Below are positions 11,340-23,654 of a stretch of DNA of 29,285 nt, piece after piece. The position numbers and the translations under genes were made by a program. The stretch's first letter is position 1. The number at the start of each line of letters is the position of its first letter. The notes under the pieces were generated by a model that saw only the letters and a program-made list of their open reading frames with translations, searched no databases and was not told the origin of the DNA. Location: NCBI RefSeq assembly GCF_000003605.2, contig NW_003129362.1, positions 283,208 to 312,492 of the forward strand, given 5' to 3'. This stretch comes from Saccoglossus kowalevskii (taxonomy: Eukaryota > Hemichordata > Enteropneusta > Harrimaniidae).

Positions 11340-11860
11340 TTCAGTACAATGAGTTCTTCAAGTATGGCGGCCACCCCATCTGCGCGCGCACACGACCTCG
11401 TGACATACTGGGGCGCATCGCCCTGTGTACCCCCGTGGACGGAAGATTACGACCGCCAGGATGATTACAGTTGCCACGGGGATTGAATTGATAATGAAAC
11501 ACTCTGTTAGTCCATATTTTAGGAATAAGTTATAACACTATATACTATTAGTAAATTCAGTCATTGTCCTCAGTCGCATTGGTACGTAGAAAGCGGGTTG
11601 CTTTGGAGAGAAAAAATCGACACTTGGGTGACGGATGAGAGTGACCGACCCTATCATGTCGCTGAATCAACAAACTAGACAAGGCCCCGGGGCGCGGCGA
11701 GTACAAACGTAGAACACCCAAGTTCCTGTGCGAACCGAGGGTCTGTATCGATAGTCACACTGGAACGAAACGCCGAGGATGAAAGGATAGCTAGCAAGGC
11801 GTGTCGTGTATGCTCGGGTGGTCAGAAATACCGATTTTTTTGTAATGAAACACCGGTATA
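11340..11860. other. GC/CpG-rich patch
   Basis: This patch stands out from AT-rich flanks, with many CpGs (for example ccccggggcgcggcg near 11684-11698). Besides the 45-codon frame at 11349, a stop-to-stop plus frame without ATG runs from about 11676 to 11860 (59 codons, containing KACRVCSGGQKYRFFC). It may be a promoter CpG island or an exon cluster of an unrecognised gene. Nothing firm can be said. Confidence 0.25.
11349..11486 (+). CDS. Possible small open frame of 45 codons in a GC-rich patch
   Basis: The ATG (context ACAATGA) opens a frame reading MSSSSMAATPSARAHDLVTY and ending DDYSCHGD before TGA. It is clearly more GC-rich than the surrounding DNA and has no internal donor of quality. 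No similarity is recognised. It could be a short peptide gene, part of a CpG-rich promoter region, or a chance frame favoured by GC content. Confidence 0.2.
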   Translation: MSSSSMAATPSARAHDLVTYWGASPCVPPWTEDYDRQDDYSCHGD

Positions 11861-12384
11861 GTGTTGCATTTCATTGATAAGCGCAATTGCTGCGCTGCAT
11901 GTAATTGAAATCAACAACACCCCTATTTAACGAAGGTGAAAAATGATAAAGTCAACGTAGGGGCAGATATACGCGATCTTGCGGAAATATTCCTCGTTAG
12001 CTGCCTTTCTCCTTAAACACACACAGTCTTCCACCATCAATCATAAGCACCGTAATTATACGTTTAACGCCGTAACCCCGACACAGACGGTTGGATAAGA
12101 AACAAACGTCGGACTGGTGAGTGAAAGGCCTATCTACCTCCGAAGTCTACCTTATCGCCGTATTGACAAGGTTGTGATCTGGAAATTCACAGCAGATCAC
12201 CAAAGTTCAATATTAATAATTTGTTAGTTTAGACGCTTGTACCCCGTGGCGTGGCTCAACGTATTTTGTTACTACGACCTGACGCGCCAGACAGATTCAC
12301 GTGAGTTAACCAAGCAAGCTTGTCACTAAGCATATTATGTCTCCGCATGCGAGCGGGGGAAATAATCTGCGCACCGTCGAGATT

Positions 12385-12409
12385 TGTGTGTGTGTGTGTG
12401 TGTGTGTGT
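12385..12409. repeat. (TG)n dinucleotide microsatellite
   Basis: About 12 perfect TG units lie in otherwise ordinary DNA. Confidence 0.95.
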
Positions 12410-15400
12410 CAGTGCAAGATTACATAATTTTGCTTGTGGTTTGATGGCGGTTTAAATATAGTTCAACTGTACAGGTACACCGACCGAAACCTGCGACATG
12501 GTTACCTCAATAAAATAACCCTAAGTAAAAGACACACTCCCCAATTAAAGTGGTCGATAGTTGACATATATTCATCCATACTTGAACTCTATGTTTACAT
12601 TCCATGAACAATAAATAACAATACGTGAGTTTCTTGATTTGCCGTAATGAGGTATATTGAGCACAAGTACTAGTACGATATAAGTGTTGATAAAATGTCA
12701 TAGGGATCAAGTTTTCAAAACTTCACTCCATCTACGAGGTTGATAAGAAGTACACTGGATAAATTGTACTTTTTTTTTCTGAAACACACCGACTTTCTGA
12801 AAATATCTTAGGTCAGAATTTGAATTTATCATGTGTCATATTACTGGTAAACACCCGACGGTCTTGCAACCTCGTAAAATGGGGCGTTCGTGACAGTTCC
12901 GATATCGTTTATTTATTACATGCATTTAGTAAAAAACAAGGATCCTGCTAAATGTTTCATGTTGTTCGTCTTTTTATTTCACGTTTAACATACGAAAAAA
13001 CAAACAGATCTAACTTATTTAATAACATCTAATCACAATGCATGCGATACATCATAGCCGATCACACTGTACGATTACCAGTTTTTCTGCCAACTACCCC
13101 CCCCCCCATTAGATTGATGGACTTTTTTCGTGAAAATATTGCGTCTTATGCGAGTCTGAGGACGTTGGATATATTAGTGGAATAGTTCTTTTGTTATGCG
13201 CTCGATATCGTATTTGAACATTTTTGTTATCATTATGCGGGACGGGGGTCAGATTGGTCGAATGCATTGAGAAATGCTCAACCACTATAACACCGTCTTC
13301 TATGTGAAATCAATTATTGGCGCGTCGAGACTGTCTGCTCCACTGAGACCATCAATTCAACATACAGACTTACCCACTCAACATATATTCCTATATAGCA
13401 ATTCTATGTTCGCTGTATATAATCTTTGACTGTCTGCCACTGCGCCGTGATGTGTGTGTTTTATTCACTCGTTTTGTCAAAGGTATGCCAGAGGTATTGT
13501 GTTCGACATCACCATATGTCACCATATGCCAGTATTTCTTAATTGTAAGTCGGCTTTCATGATCCGCTTCGCCGCTACTCGTGCCGAATATTCCGAGCTT
13601 CACAAATCCTGCGGTTAGCTAACGGTCCGTGTTAGTAGTTGACCAGATGATATATGATTTCAAAATGTCACCCAAGATAATCAACGATATATGTTCAATT
13701 CCCCTAAAACATCCGAAAATAAAATGACAATGATACACACGTCATCTCTTTATATATATTTTAAAACAAGAAATAGTTTTTAGACGTGGAATATACATAT
13801 AGTGATTGACCAGCAAGCAATATTACACTTAGATAATAAGGAATAAGACGTATTTTTTAAGGAATGATGATTTTAAATATTATAAATATTTAGTGCGTGA
13901 CTTTGCCCATCCGATGTCTCTTACAAAATGGCGACCGATCCATCTGTTAAATTTACCGGATTTTTAATAATAATCGCGGGTGATGCTTAACATATTGTTG
14001 ATATTAAGTACAGTTACAGTAATGTAATCTGAGTCGTAAACAAAGTTTACAAGCTCAACAAATCCATTAACCCTAATGTTCGGACACCCGTAAACAATAC
14101 GATAATCACGACTCGTGGAAGTAAATATTACTGCCAATTATTTCCGAGTGTCGTAAACATGGTTAGATACTGTCAACAAAAATTATATCACACTACACCA
14201 AGCAGGGGTGAAGTGGAAACACATTTGTTATGATATACCAATCAATAATTGGGAAAAATGAGGTTATCTCCCAATACAACACACTAACGAGCTTTTCAAG
14301 CAAACGAAAACACAATTAAAAAGAAAAATTAAGAAGGACACCGAAGGTATTTTCCGGCAGGAGGAAGCGTAGCTCTGTATGGCGCTGTATTATATTAACT
14401 ACGACTTTCCTCGGGTCCTATACACGGTAGAGATATAGGCAACAAGCTTCATTAGCCAGCAACAAAAGGCGACACAGTCAATTGTGGGAAGACCGTAACA
14501 CTACGAAGAAATATCCCAGGCTTCGTTTTAGATTGTAAATACTGGATCTGTTTGTTGCGCATCAAAAAGGGAATGTAGCGAATAAACTTAAAGAAGATAT
14601 ACTTTTTTGAAAAACAGAATCACTCGGGTCACCTATCTCACCGGGTTCGTTTTTTCCCTTTCAAGTGCGCATCCTTTTCAGCCGCTGGCAGAGATGCTCC
14701 CTCACTGTGCACATTGTTCATCTAGCTTGTTACGTTTTCAGAATAGACTCGGCGCCCAACCTTGCTAGCAACAATAGCAACCAAACTGAAAGGCGAGTCA
14801 ATTAAACATTGTATTCACTAGTGAAACTCGAGTAGTCGGTGAAAAGAAAAGGGAAAAAAATCTATTAAGATGTGAAAAAAATTAGGACTTTTCTGACATG
14901 TTTTTTTTTTCTTCTCTTCCTCTATTCACGATACTCCAGCAAATCCATTAAAATGTTAACAGATTCGTTAATTCGAAATCACAAGTATATAATGTCTTGC
15001 TTTTAAACATACCGAGATTTGATTTCATATTAACTGGCATCCAGTTAACGCATCTTTTTTTGGGCATATCGCGTGGCTTATTTTGGTTATCAAAGGCTGT
15101 TTTGTTGTTCCGCTCTGTCTAAGATACAGCTTAGTTCACGGAATCATGAAACCGCACACACATGGTATGTTTTTTTGAGGGCGTGTATTGTCGGGTAATA
15201 CAAGTGACATGATTTCAACAAAACAAAATAACAATCATTACATCTTTTGTCAGAATTATATATAATGTACTAAACACTATCTTTTGACCGACAACGCTAA
15301 TAAAATGTGTGAATAATAGGTAAACTTAGAATAAAAGTAATTGAAACTAATTATTACGAGTTTTATTTCCTCCGGGAGTTGTTTACATATATATGCGAAT

Positions 15401-16916
15401 TGCGCGTCCTACTATAAATTTAATTTGTGGACAGTTCTATATATTGCTGATTTTTTTCTAACGTTCCTAGTAACTCTATGTTGGACTGAGTCGGCATGTG
15501 TACAGCCAGATCTAGTAGACGCAGGTGGTAGTGCCTTTAATACCGTGGTCTGTACGTATCGGGGTCTCGTAACGTGGTCTAGGTGTGCCTTCTGTTTTTG
15601 TATGGTCATTGTTTGTATATTGCGCCCCATATACATATAAACAGTGTTAACATTTACTCAAGGAAGCATGGGACAAACAACCCTTGCTAAGGAAATGTTG
15701 CCAAATTTTACAAACGAAACACGCCATGTTGCAGCATACGTAATGCATAGCACATGGATTTTCCACGTACTCTTGTGACAGTGCCCGCTGGGGATATTCT
15801 ATTGTATTAGAGGGAGAGGAAGGATATCCTATTATGTTAACCGGGAAACACTACACTGTATTCGTGGTGGATGAACTTGAAGCTTTTTGTTCACAGCATC
15901 CCTCAAAGACGAAAAACGCTGGAATTGTCGACACTTTTGTTTTACAGTAAAGATTGGCACTGGGGAGGGGGTCAATCGGAAGCAACAAAAATTGATATAA
16001 TGCAATACCACATGACAGCATGGTCTGCATCATAACAATTACCGTTTATATGGCCACTTCAAAAGTAATGACACTATTGCTATTCTAGGCAATAAATTAG
16101 CTATCATTTATACGCTATATCGTACAGTGGATATCCACCAACACCTGCGTTTCCATCCTACAGAACGTTTTTGTATGTTTGTCGAATTGATGTTCTACCG
16201 TTTTAGGTTTTGCCATGAAAACATAGCATTTTTTGTGATTTTTCGACAAATTTACAATTTACGACATAGCTGTTTTGTTGTCACCTCCCTCCAATTATAT
16301 GTACATCTGTTGCGATGAAGACACGTTCTCCTTCATTATTCGGTCTAAAAATATATTTTTTAAGATCTCAGTACTTAGTCAATCAGTAAAAAAAAAACAC
16401 TCTCACCGTCTCGTATTTATGTCTATTGATAACAATAATTTACAAATGAAAACAAAAGATTACAAAACAAAACAATATCTTGCATTTCAAATATTGTGTA
16501 TTGAATCTTTATGGCGATAAACATTAGCAAAACAAAAAAACATGGCAGTTACAGTAATGTCGGTGTTGTCTTGTCACGATGTTAAAATTCAACTACTATT
16601 AATAGTGGTCAACCACAAAAAAATAATATAGTTTACTCACACATTTTCACACGAAAACAACATTTCTCAAAAGCAGTGAATGCAAAGAGGAAAATACAGC
16701 AAAGAATATATAATTTCTGTAAAAAAAACTTGACAAAAAAAAATGAACGAAACGTTTCATAGTGAGCTTAAAATGGCCGTTCTGCCAGTGAGAAAAAATA
16801 TCACGTCTTCCAAATGGACAGTTTATTGAAATATATTGCATTTTTTCAACGTAGGGGGTTTGTTGATATTAATTTTAAATATATAATATATAACATATTT
16901 ACATTTTTTTCTGCAG

Positions 16917-17007
16917 ATCGCCTACAATGTTCTTTCAAAAAAACAACAAATATGGCCAACCTGGACTCAGTTATGGTCACAATACAGATGGTCATCCATT
17001 GCGTACG
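16917..17007 (+). CDS. Low-confidence candidate plus-strand exon facing the Six4/5 3' end
   Basis: A very good acceptor (acatttttttctgcag) ends at 16916 and a moderate donor (GTACG|gtgaatg) begins at 17008. All three frames are open across the 91 bases, so phase is undetermined. One frame reads NKYGQPGLSYGHNTDGHPL. It lies just past the Six4/5 poly(A) site on the opposite strand, which would make the genes convergent. No family is recognised. Confidence 0.15.
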
Positions 17008-17066
17008 GTGAATGTAGGTTTTACAACCGACCTCTTTTTTTAACATTTCTTTGTTATAGCAAGAGT

Positions 17067-17072
17067 TTTATT
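17067..17072 (-). terminator. Poly(A) signal AATAAA of the Six4/5 gene
   Basis: The minus strand reads AATAAA here, 62 bases past the stop codon. A G/T-containing stretch (gaggtcggttgt) follows about 30-40 bases further on. Cleavage would be expected around 17040-17055, giving a very short 3' UTR. The hexamer is common in AT-rich DNA, but its place just after the exon 2 stop supports the gene model. Confidence 0.55.
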
Positions 17073-17134
17073 TAGTGACGGCAATCAGAATTGACCATTG
17101 CATGGTGCCTGTGAGTACCGAAGCCGCCCTGACA

Positions 17135-17402
17135 TCACGCCGTCGACACAGTCCCCGACAAACAACCCAAGTGATGCGACTGTGCTGAGTGGGGATCTTG
17201 CGAACACGGGTAGATATGATGGTGTCCATGGTGGAAATACTTGGTGTCGCACACGACAACCGGCATTGAGTGGTTATTATCGCCAGTATGGTGGACTACT
17301 TTGGCAGTAGGGGCTCCTGAGAAACGTAAATCGTGTCGTGGATCGTGCATATGGCGGTTGATCATACAATGTGGCGACGTCTTTTCCATCATCAGATCAT
17401 CA
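17135..17402 (-). CDS. six4: Six4/5 homeobox gene, predicted terminal coding exon 2 (histidine-rich tail)
   Basis: The acceptor is a pyrimidine run, atttctttttttttatag, ending at 17403. The first exon base (T, 17402) completes the split codon AG|T of exon 1 as serine 216, and the frame then runs 88 more codons to TGA at 17137-17135. The joined protein is 304 residues. The tail starts DDLMMEKTSP and has 15 histidines in 89 residues, densest at YFHHGHHHIYP (about 271-281). No domain is recognised, as is usual for SIX proteins after the homeodomain. Vertebrate Six4 has a C-terminal activation region of several hundred residues, so this version is short. Support comes from the phase match, the strong acceptor, the closeness to a poly(A) signal, and GC content above the surrounding intron. 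Alternative 3' exons further down the minus strand cannot be excluded. A second possible acceptor (actcacag) lies near 17114. Confidence 0.7.
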
Positions 17403-19692
17403 CTATAAAAAAAAAGAAATGGGATTTACTCATCAGATGTTTATTGATTAATTGTTTGTACGGAAACTCTCCGCGGTATGCATTAAGCCACAATGCTAAC
17501 TGCGTGTGGACTTTGCTAAGTTGGACCGCTTCAAAACGAACTCCCAATGGACACACAGAATGTTAGCAGTATACGCAAACAATGGGGGAGTCCGTCCGTT
17601 TATAATTATATTCATTAAAACACGATATCATTGAAACAAGACCATTTCAAGTCGATAGGAAGAAGAATCACACAGGCTGATCGGGACAAGCACCAGCGAC
17701 CAAGTGTAAAACAAACAGAATCAGTTCGATCAGTGGCCCCGGGACGTTCCACCTGGACAATCGACACCGGGCGATAAGACGCCCGTGAGATTTCAAATGC
17801 ACAAGACAGTTGAATACAGTAACATACACGATTTTCCGTAGAGGTTAATTAAATACGAATGAATTGGTGTTCTTTTTCACAGGTTACTCCAGAGGTCGAT
17901 TGCGAGCATCGACCGGGTATTGGCGGAACCTTGTTGCAACTGTTTACATCATTGGGAACAACGGGAATAATGTTCTTTTTATATTATGTATCCACTCAAC
18001 AAAAGTAGATTAGAGCATGGAGGTAGCATGGATTAGAGAGATTAAAACGTCGATCACCCGGTGTAATACACAGTATTGTTATTGTGCTATGGAACTACTA
18101 GCAACTTTTTTCATCTGCATGCTGGCACGCTGGCGGTTTTGGAACCTTTTACTATTTGATGCTCCAAGCGACCGCATATATATATGGCGTCGGCCCAACA
18201 TTAAGACTTACATGCGCAATACAGGAAATTATTTACTGATAAATTATGTTAACAAAATTAAATCATTAAAATTAATCTTCATAAAAATTACAGATCAGTT
18301 TAATTATATGTCGTGTCGCGTCGACGTACTATGCAGTATACCACAGTCCGTTGAGGGACTGTGAGTATACATAGCCACGTTTTCACTTTTAGGATGATAG
18401 TATCCGACTGTTTAACTCCATTTCAGATATGGTTTGTTACGGGGGTGAAATACAGTTTGGTTGGCATTTTATAAAATAGGTATTAAATACTCAAAGATGT
18501 CCCTCAATCTGTAAGTATTTATCTACATAAATATATTTACATATTTTCATGTGATCGAAACAAGTTATCATAACTGGTTTCAGTACGTGTTCATTTGTTG
18601 CTACGTGAAGTCTTATTCTAAGGGGTATGTCTTCTTAGACGGTCAGTTGCCGCGTTGATAGCCGAATCAATGAGATTAGACTTGCAGGCCCGAGGCCGAG
18701 ATGGCCGGCAACATAGAACAAACCTGAGTATTTTTTGTAGTACTTGGGGAGGGGCACGTAAATAGTACGCGCGTATTACGGTATAGATTTGGACCTTATG
18801 TTTAACTATTACTTTTGAAAATCGTATCTGTTATTATAGCACGAGCTTGAGTTGCGAGTTGCGTAAGTTGTTCTAAAGACAACTTCTTTGAGTAGTAAAT
18901 TTTCAACAACTTTTTATTTTTTAGTCTGTTTTATTATAAACCAAAATTGTACAATGATACTACCAGAGCTGTGGTCTAAATGGGGATGGAGGGGGGGGGG
19001 TGCCGATTCGCCAAATATAAAAACCATGTCAACTGTTTCGTCTAAGGAACTTCCGTTTGTTTTTGCCAAGTGTTTCACATCAAACAAAAGATAATTTTTT
19101 TCCGGAGAAAACCATACGCAGAAAAAATATAATCTCAACCCCTAGTGGGATTATAAACATCCCGGATAATAACATGGTTTATGGAATGCAAACAAATACA
19201 CGAGTACAAGACGGTACGTTTCCTGGCTGGTGATAGCAATAACAGATCCTAGAATACAAGGAAACCACAGCGAGTATTGCCACGTTTCAAATTCACTTGA
19301 TTTACCTGTTAAGTTCGACCCTATTATAACGAGTACTTGCACTGTAACAATGAGTACAATGTTAATGTTCAATTGGGCTTACGAGTTTGGCTTGAGAGCA
19401 AAGTCACTTCATAGTGGCCACACACTGAATGGCTTATCTGAACAGATAATCGACCTTACAATGTCTTTAGTCTCTACGCAGGGCACTTGGGTCGAACGAA
19501 GTCAACAATGTGTTGCTGTATTTGTCGTAAGGTTATTCATAACACTTAAGGCTATTTTATAGCAACATACCACGGATATAGACGTAAATACTTTGTCTGT
19601 AATGTAATTTTAAAACATTACCAATATTAATTATTGTTCTTCCGGTCTTTAAAATTAACACAACAAATGACAGAAGTAGAACGAATAAATAC
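17403..19692 (-). other. Predicted intron of the Six4/5 gene (2290 bases)
   Basis: It runs on the minus strand from AG|gtattt at 19692 to a tttttttttatag acceptor at 17403. It interrupts the gene just downstream of the homeodomain, in phase 2. The interior is AT-rich. It contains a G9 run near 18990 and an (AT)n stretch near 18177-18186. Open frames inside it on either strand (for example 115 codons at 18017-18364, plus) have no recognisable motif and look like chance. Confidence 0.65.
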
Positions 19693-20339
19693 CTTTTGAG
19701 AATCGGCGGTGCCCTGTCTCGTTGTCGACGGTTTTTGAACCAATTGCTGACTTGGGTTAACGTCAAACCGGTGACTTTTGCCAAATTTCGCTTTTCGTCC
19801 GGTGTAGGGTAGCGATTCTGTTTATAACACTCTTTCAAAGCCGTGCGCGATTTCTCTTTAAAGCAATACACTGTCTCTTCCCCGTCCCATATAGTTTTTG
19901 GGAGAGGGAACTTCCTACGAATGCGGTATTTGTCCACGGCGCCTAGCGGCCGACCGCGGATTTTTTCCGCCTCAATGTAGTGTGCCTTATACCACAGATT
20001 TTGTAGTTCGTTGTGACTATGTTGGTCGAAATTCTGACTTTCCATGATAGTGTAAAGTTCTTTGAAATTGCCGCGGTGGAACGCCACGGTCGCCCTGGCC
20101 CTGAGTACACTCTCGCTGCCTCGTAGAAGTTCGTTCGGTGGCAGGGACCACAAGAATTGAGCTAACCGGTCGGTGTTTCCGCTCTTCTGTAAAGCTTCGC
20201 AGACACATGCTACTTGCTGGGGCGAAAACGTGAGTGAGTTCCCATTATCAGAGTCATTTCTTCCCGGAGATCTCCGCTCCAAGTCTGCACTCACTTTGAT
20301 GGTGATGTTCGGGTTGACATTTTCTATCTGTGAACTCAT
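19693..20339 (-). CDS. six4: Six4/5-type SIX homeobox transcription factor, coding exon 1
   Basis: This exon encodes residues 1-215 and two bases of codon 216. Residues about 36-148 form the SIX protein-protein interaction domain, which binds Eya-type co-factors in this family ([36 protein letters not shown]). Residues about 153-212 form the homeodomain, ending in [11 protein letters not shown]48, K50 and N51 of the homeodomain are W200, K202 and N203, and K50 is typical of SIX proteins. [10 protein letters not shown] and [18 protein letters not shown] point to Six4/5 rather than Six1/2 or Six3/6. The start is the ATG at 20339 (context AAAGATGA). The frame is open upstream only to a TGA at 20468-20466, with a TTG but no ATG in between. 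The exon ends CTCAAAAG before gtattt, a good donor in phase 2. Nuclear, sequence-specific DNA binding is known for the family. Subfamily assignment is from remembered family patterns, not an alignment. The choice between Six4 and Six5 does not apply in invertebrates, which usually have one such gene. Confidence 0.95.
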
Positions 20340-20546
20340 CTTTGGGAAACTAATACGCACGATCACGCAGTGTGGAGAGTTCCGTATACGATGCCCCGTC
20401 CAGATGGCAACAACGCACGCCGTCGAATGTTTTGGTACACTAATTGCGCCGTCTCTCAAGTACTTTCAGCTGATCGGTCTGTCCCACATAAACGCACTTT
20501 ATCTCTAATACATATCATTATATCGAAACTCTCGTCCTCAGCGCTG

Positions 20547-20576
20547 ATTGGACGAAGTATAGGACTCCCGGAAGTA
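20547..20576 (-). promoter_or_regulatory. Candidate Six4/5 promoter elements: CCAAT box and ETS-type site
   Basis: The minus strand has CCAAT at 20551-20547. An ETS-type core CCGGAAGT lies on the plus strand at 20568-20575. Both are about 210-240 bases upstream of the ATG at 20339. There is no convincing TATA box at a fitting distance. Paired CCAAT and ETS sites are typical of TATA-less animal promoters. The motifs are short, so this is a suggestion only. Confidence 0.3.
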
Positions 20577-20717
20577 GGAGGGCTGGCGCGTACCATTTCA
20601 TTCGGAGGTGACAGACAAAGTGATGCAAAGTGTGAGCGTGGTGTCTGTGAGTATTGGTATACAAGTAGAGGCAAATAATAAGCCTGGATTGCACAACGTG
20701 GCACACACCGTATCCCC

Positions 20718-20869
20718 CATGGAGCTAAATTCAGAAGTCAACTATAATTATAATTATTGCGTCATCAACAACACACTACATTTTAAAATTCTGAATTGAA
20801 AATTCTACATTGATTTTTTGTTTAATACATAAAATAACATTGGGGTAACTGCATATTTTTAGCTCCACG
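20718..20869. mobile_element. hAT-like MITE, 152 bp, with 8-bp target-site duplication
   Basis: The left end CATGGAGCTAAA (20718-20729) and the reverse complement of the right end, CGTGGAGCTAAA (20869-20858), form 12-bp terminal inverted repeats with one mismatch. The element is flanked by a perfect 8-bp direct repeat GTATCCCC at 20710-20717 and 20870-20877. An 8-bp duplication is typical of hAT-superfamily insertions. The interior is AT-rich with no coding capacity, so it is non-autonomous. It lies about 380 bases upstream of the Six4/5 start codon. Confidence 0.8.
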
Positions 20870-23394
20870 GTATCCCCGACAGCTTGTTATTCGAATTATC
20901 CGTTAGTACCTTCCATGAATTATCGAAGCTACATTCTTGAAACGACCTTTCCGGTAACTATGATCAGAATGATGGAAGCATGTATTACGTCAGATGGCTG
21001 CCAATAAAACTATTTTGGTATATTTTAGTACTAATTAAAAATAGTTACGAAATATGGATTTCTATCAGATTAAAGGTTTACTTTTTTTCCCGTTATATTT
21101 AAAAAAAGGATGATTTTGATGAGTGTATGTAATGAAGTCGTTCCAGATAAATAACGTGCGGTCTAAAATCACAGTCACGTGTCTGGAAACCAAACACACA
21201 CACTATTTCATGATATGAAAATAACGAGTCTGTTACCTTCAACTAACCGCAAACGTTAGAATATATGTACATCGTTGTTCCAATGAATCAGATTTACAAC
21301 TTGATGCCATTTTGCGACCATCACTGAAACCATCGACGTACTACTATCAAGCACATCCATGCTGAAACTGAATACGACGTCATATGCGCGAGATACGTGT
21401 CACTTTGCTCTCAGATGAAAGAGACGCGATCAGTGTTCATTCTCAAAAAGTAGGCAATCCCTCGAATGATTTCGGTTCATGTACGTATAGAGGTATCGCA
21501 GAATGTACTCGTTAGGGATATACACCATGTGGGTACCACAATACGTAGAAGGCTACATTTATCCCCGGCATCTACAAGAGAATCAATTTGCCCTAAATTG
21601 AATCATTTAAAGAAACATTACAGTCAAACCATTAGTCTGTTTTGGTTCGAATATCGACTCGGCTGCACCATTTTAACACCGGGTAACCCATATATAAGTC
21701 ACACATTCGGAAAGAAACAGTTATTTTTCAAGGGTGTTCATGGATATAATTTAAACATGATGATGATTATAATTTATATTCTGTCATTCATTGCACAGGT
21801 AATGTAAAAAAAAATATTAATAATGTGCGGTGCAATGGTTGTGTTCCATGTGCGTAATATAGTTTGCATTCTGAAAGTGACATAACAGACGAGTTTCAAA
21901 AAAGACCATGCGCGACGGTACATCTCACTTCTTACGTGCAGCCCTTCCCGTGAAAGACACAGGAAACGGGACACCGTCGCTTCGCACTGAAACCTTCGAA
22001 CGATCAATAACACCGAAGAAACTCCCCCTGTAAACAAACATTCGTTTGTCTTCCTATTGTTCTCATTGTCTCTCATTTAAATTGTTAACAAAGTGAAATT
22101 GCCGATGGCGTACACATGGCGTCACTTACTAAAAGTCGTGCTAACTTCAGATCTAAATATAATTTTAGAATTACTCTTTGGTTATGTTGTCATTTTTAGT
22201 ATACCCATCCGGAGGGCACGTAAAAGTGGATCCCTTGTGTTGATTGTGTCCTCAGCCAACGTATGAAAATGTTGTCGCAATGAGTAGCCGATTGCGACGG
22301 GATATCTGGAACTTACCCTAAAAAGAGTGCCCATGGAAGATTACGGTCTAACATCTATAAATAAATCCAAATGAAACTCACAATAAACACTACCATAATA
22401 ATTGGACTCGTCATAGACTTCCTCTTTATAAGATTTTAGACTCATTTTCTTCTTTTAATTGACCAATTTTACGTGTAACAAATTATGTGTATAATCACTG
22501 CTCTAATAGATGCACGGCGATATAGTAATTTGCATAAAACCACAATGGATAATTAAAAATATACATCGTACTACATGTAGACGATTTTGAAATACTGTGA
22601 TGCTATCTTTGCCAGCCTCGTAACGTATCGAGTCACATGGCGTATACCAAGCCAGTTTTAGAGGACATGACATCACTAAATACAGCAGTATTGCTAGTGA
22701 CTCGATAAAAGTCAACGGTCAGTACAGGTGTCTATGGCTTGAACCGCTCAAAAAAAAAACGAACGTTAAAATGTTACTATTTATTGGTTTCTTTAGAATT
22801 TTTTGGCAAAAACGCACGGGATTGTGTAAATTTCATACTAGTCTGAGTGTAAATATTTTGGCACCTTATGACCAGTTCAATCATTTTTATTTTCTTCAAT
22901 CAATATACCAATACGTTGTATTCATGGAGGTTGTTTTAGAGATCGACATATCATTGCACATTGTCAGTAACCATGGCTATCAATACCCACACATGAACTA
23001 AACATATTACGCTATCATATTTAGCATTATCACATTATTGATTACCGGTACATTGTAGATAGCAAAAAAAAATGATAACAAAATGAGAATCAGAGAAATT
23101 CGAACATTTGGATTTGAAAATGATTGATTGACATACAACTAAAGGGTACGTTTGTCAGCGACGTTCGTTCGGCATGTGTGCTACCGAATTTGCTCAAATA
23201 TTCCACTGATAAAAACGAGGAAGGGTTCTACAGATACAAATGGGAGCAAAGACGACAAACGAATTTCTGACTCGAACGTTTTGGTTTAATCATAGTATGT
23301 TAGTTCCGACTTCGACACATAACTTTGTGTTTTTTTTTACATAATTTGACATATTACGGAAACGAAAGCAAAAGATTTCATGTCAATACAAAAT

Positions 23395-23417
23395 AAAAAA
23401 AAAAAAAAAAAAAAAAA
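23395..23417. repeat. A23 homopolymer
   Basis: A run of 23 A's follows AATACAAAAT. It could be a decayed retroposon tail or simple slippage. No element body was recognised upstream. Confidence 0.9.
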
Positions 23418-23654
23418 CGAGCCTTGGTTATGGAGTACAGAAACCGAACTGAGCGCCGCTCACATGTACTCAAGTATAAATAATACAAACTTCTCGAAAA
23501 ATGAATAGTACTGTATACAACGAAGGACACTAAAGCGTTTATATTTTCGGTGGTGAGTGGGGAATCAGTCAAGCAGGAACGCGCAATGAAAACTACTAAA
23601 TCTACACATTACGCGTAACTCGAATGTTAGTGAACGATATATCGAATTACAATT

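Larger units (their letters stand above)
11861..17066. other. No secure gene recognised
   Basis: AT-rich DNA with the (TG)n repeat at 12385, a C run near 13098 and the candidate exon at 16917. Open frames of 60-99 codons (for example 15341-15640) carry no recognised motif. Confidence 0.5.

Noticed and set aside
18017-18364. 115-codon plus-strand frame inside the Six4/5 intron
   Set aside because: No motif, AT-driven composition and no promoter or splice support.
20340-20459. Forty-residue N-terminal extension of the Six4/5 frame
   Set aside because: It begins at TTG, not ATG. The upstream stop at 20468-20466 leaves no ATG before 20339, and the extension does not resemble SIX N-termini.
21466-21807. 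113-codon plus-strand frame
   Set aside because: No domain, low-complexity end (MMMIIIYIL), and length within chance expectation.
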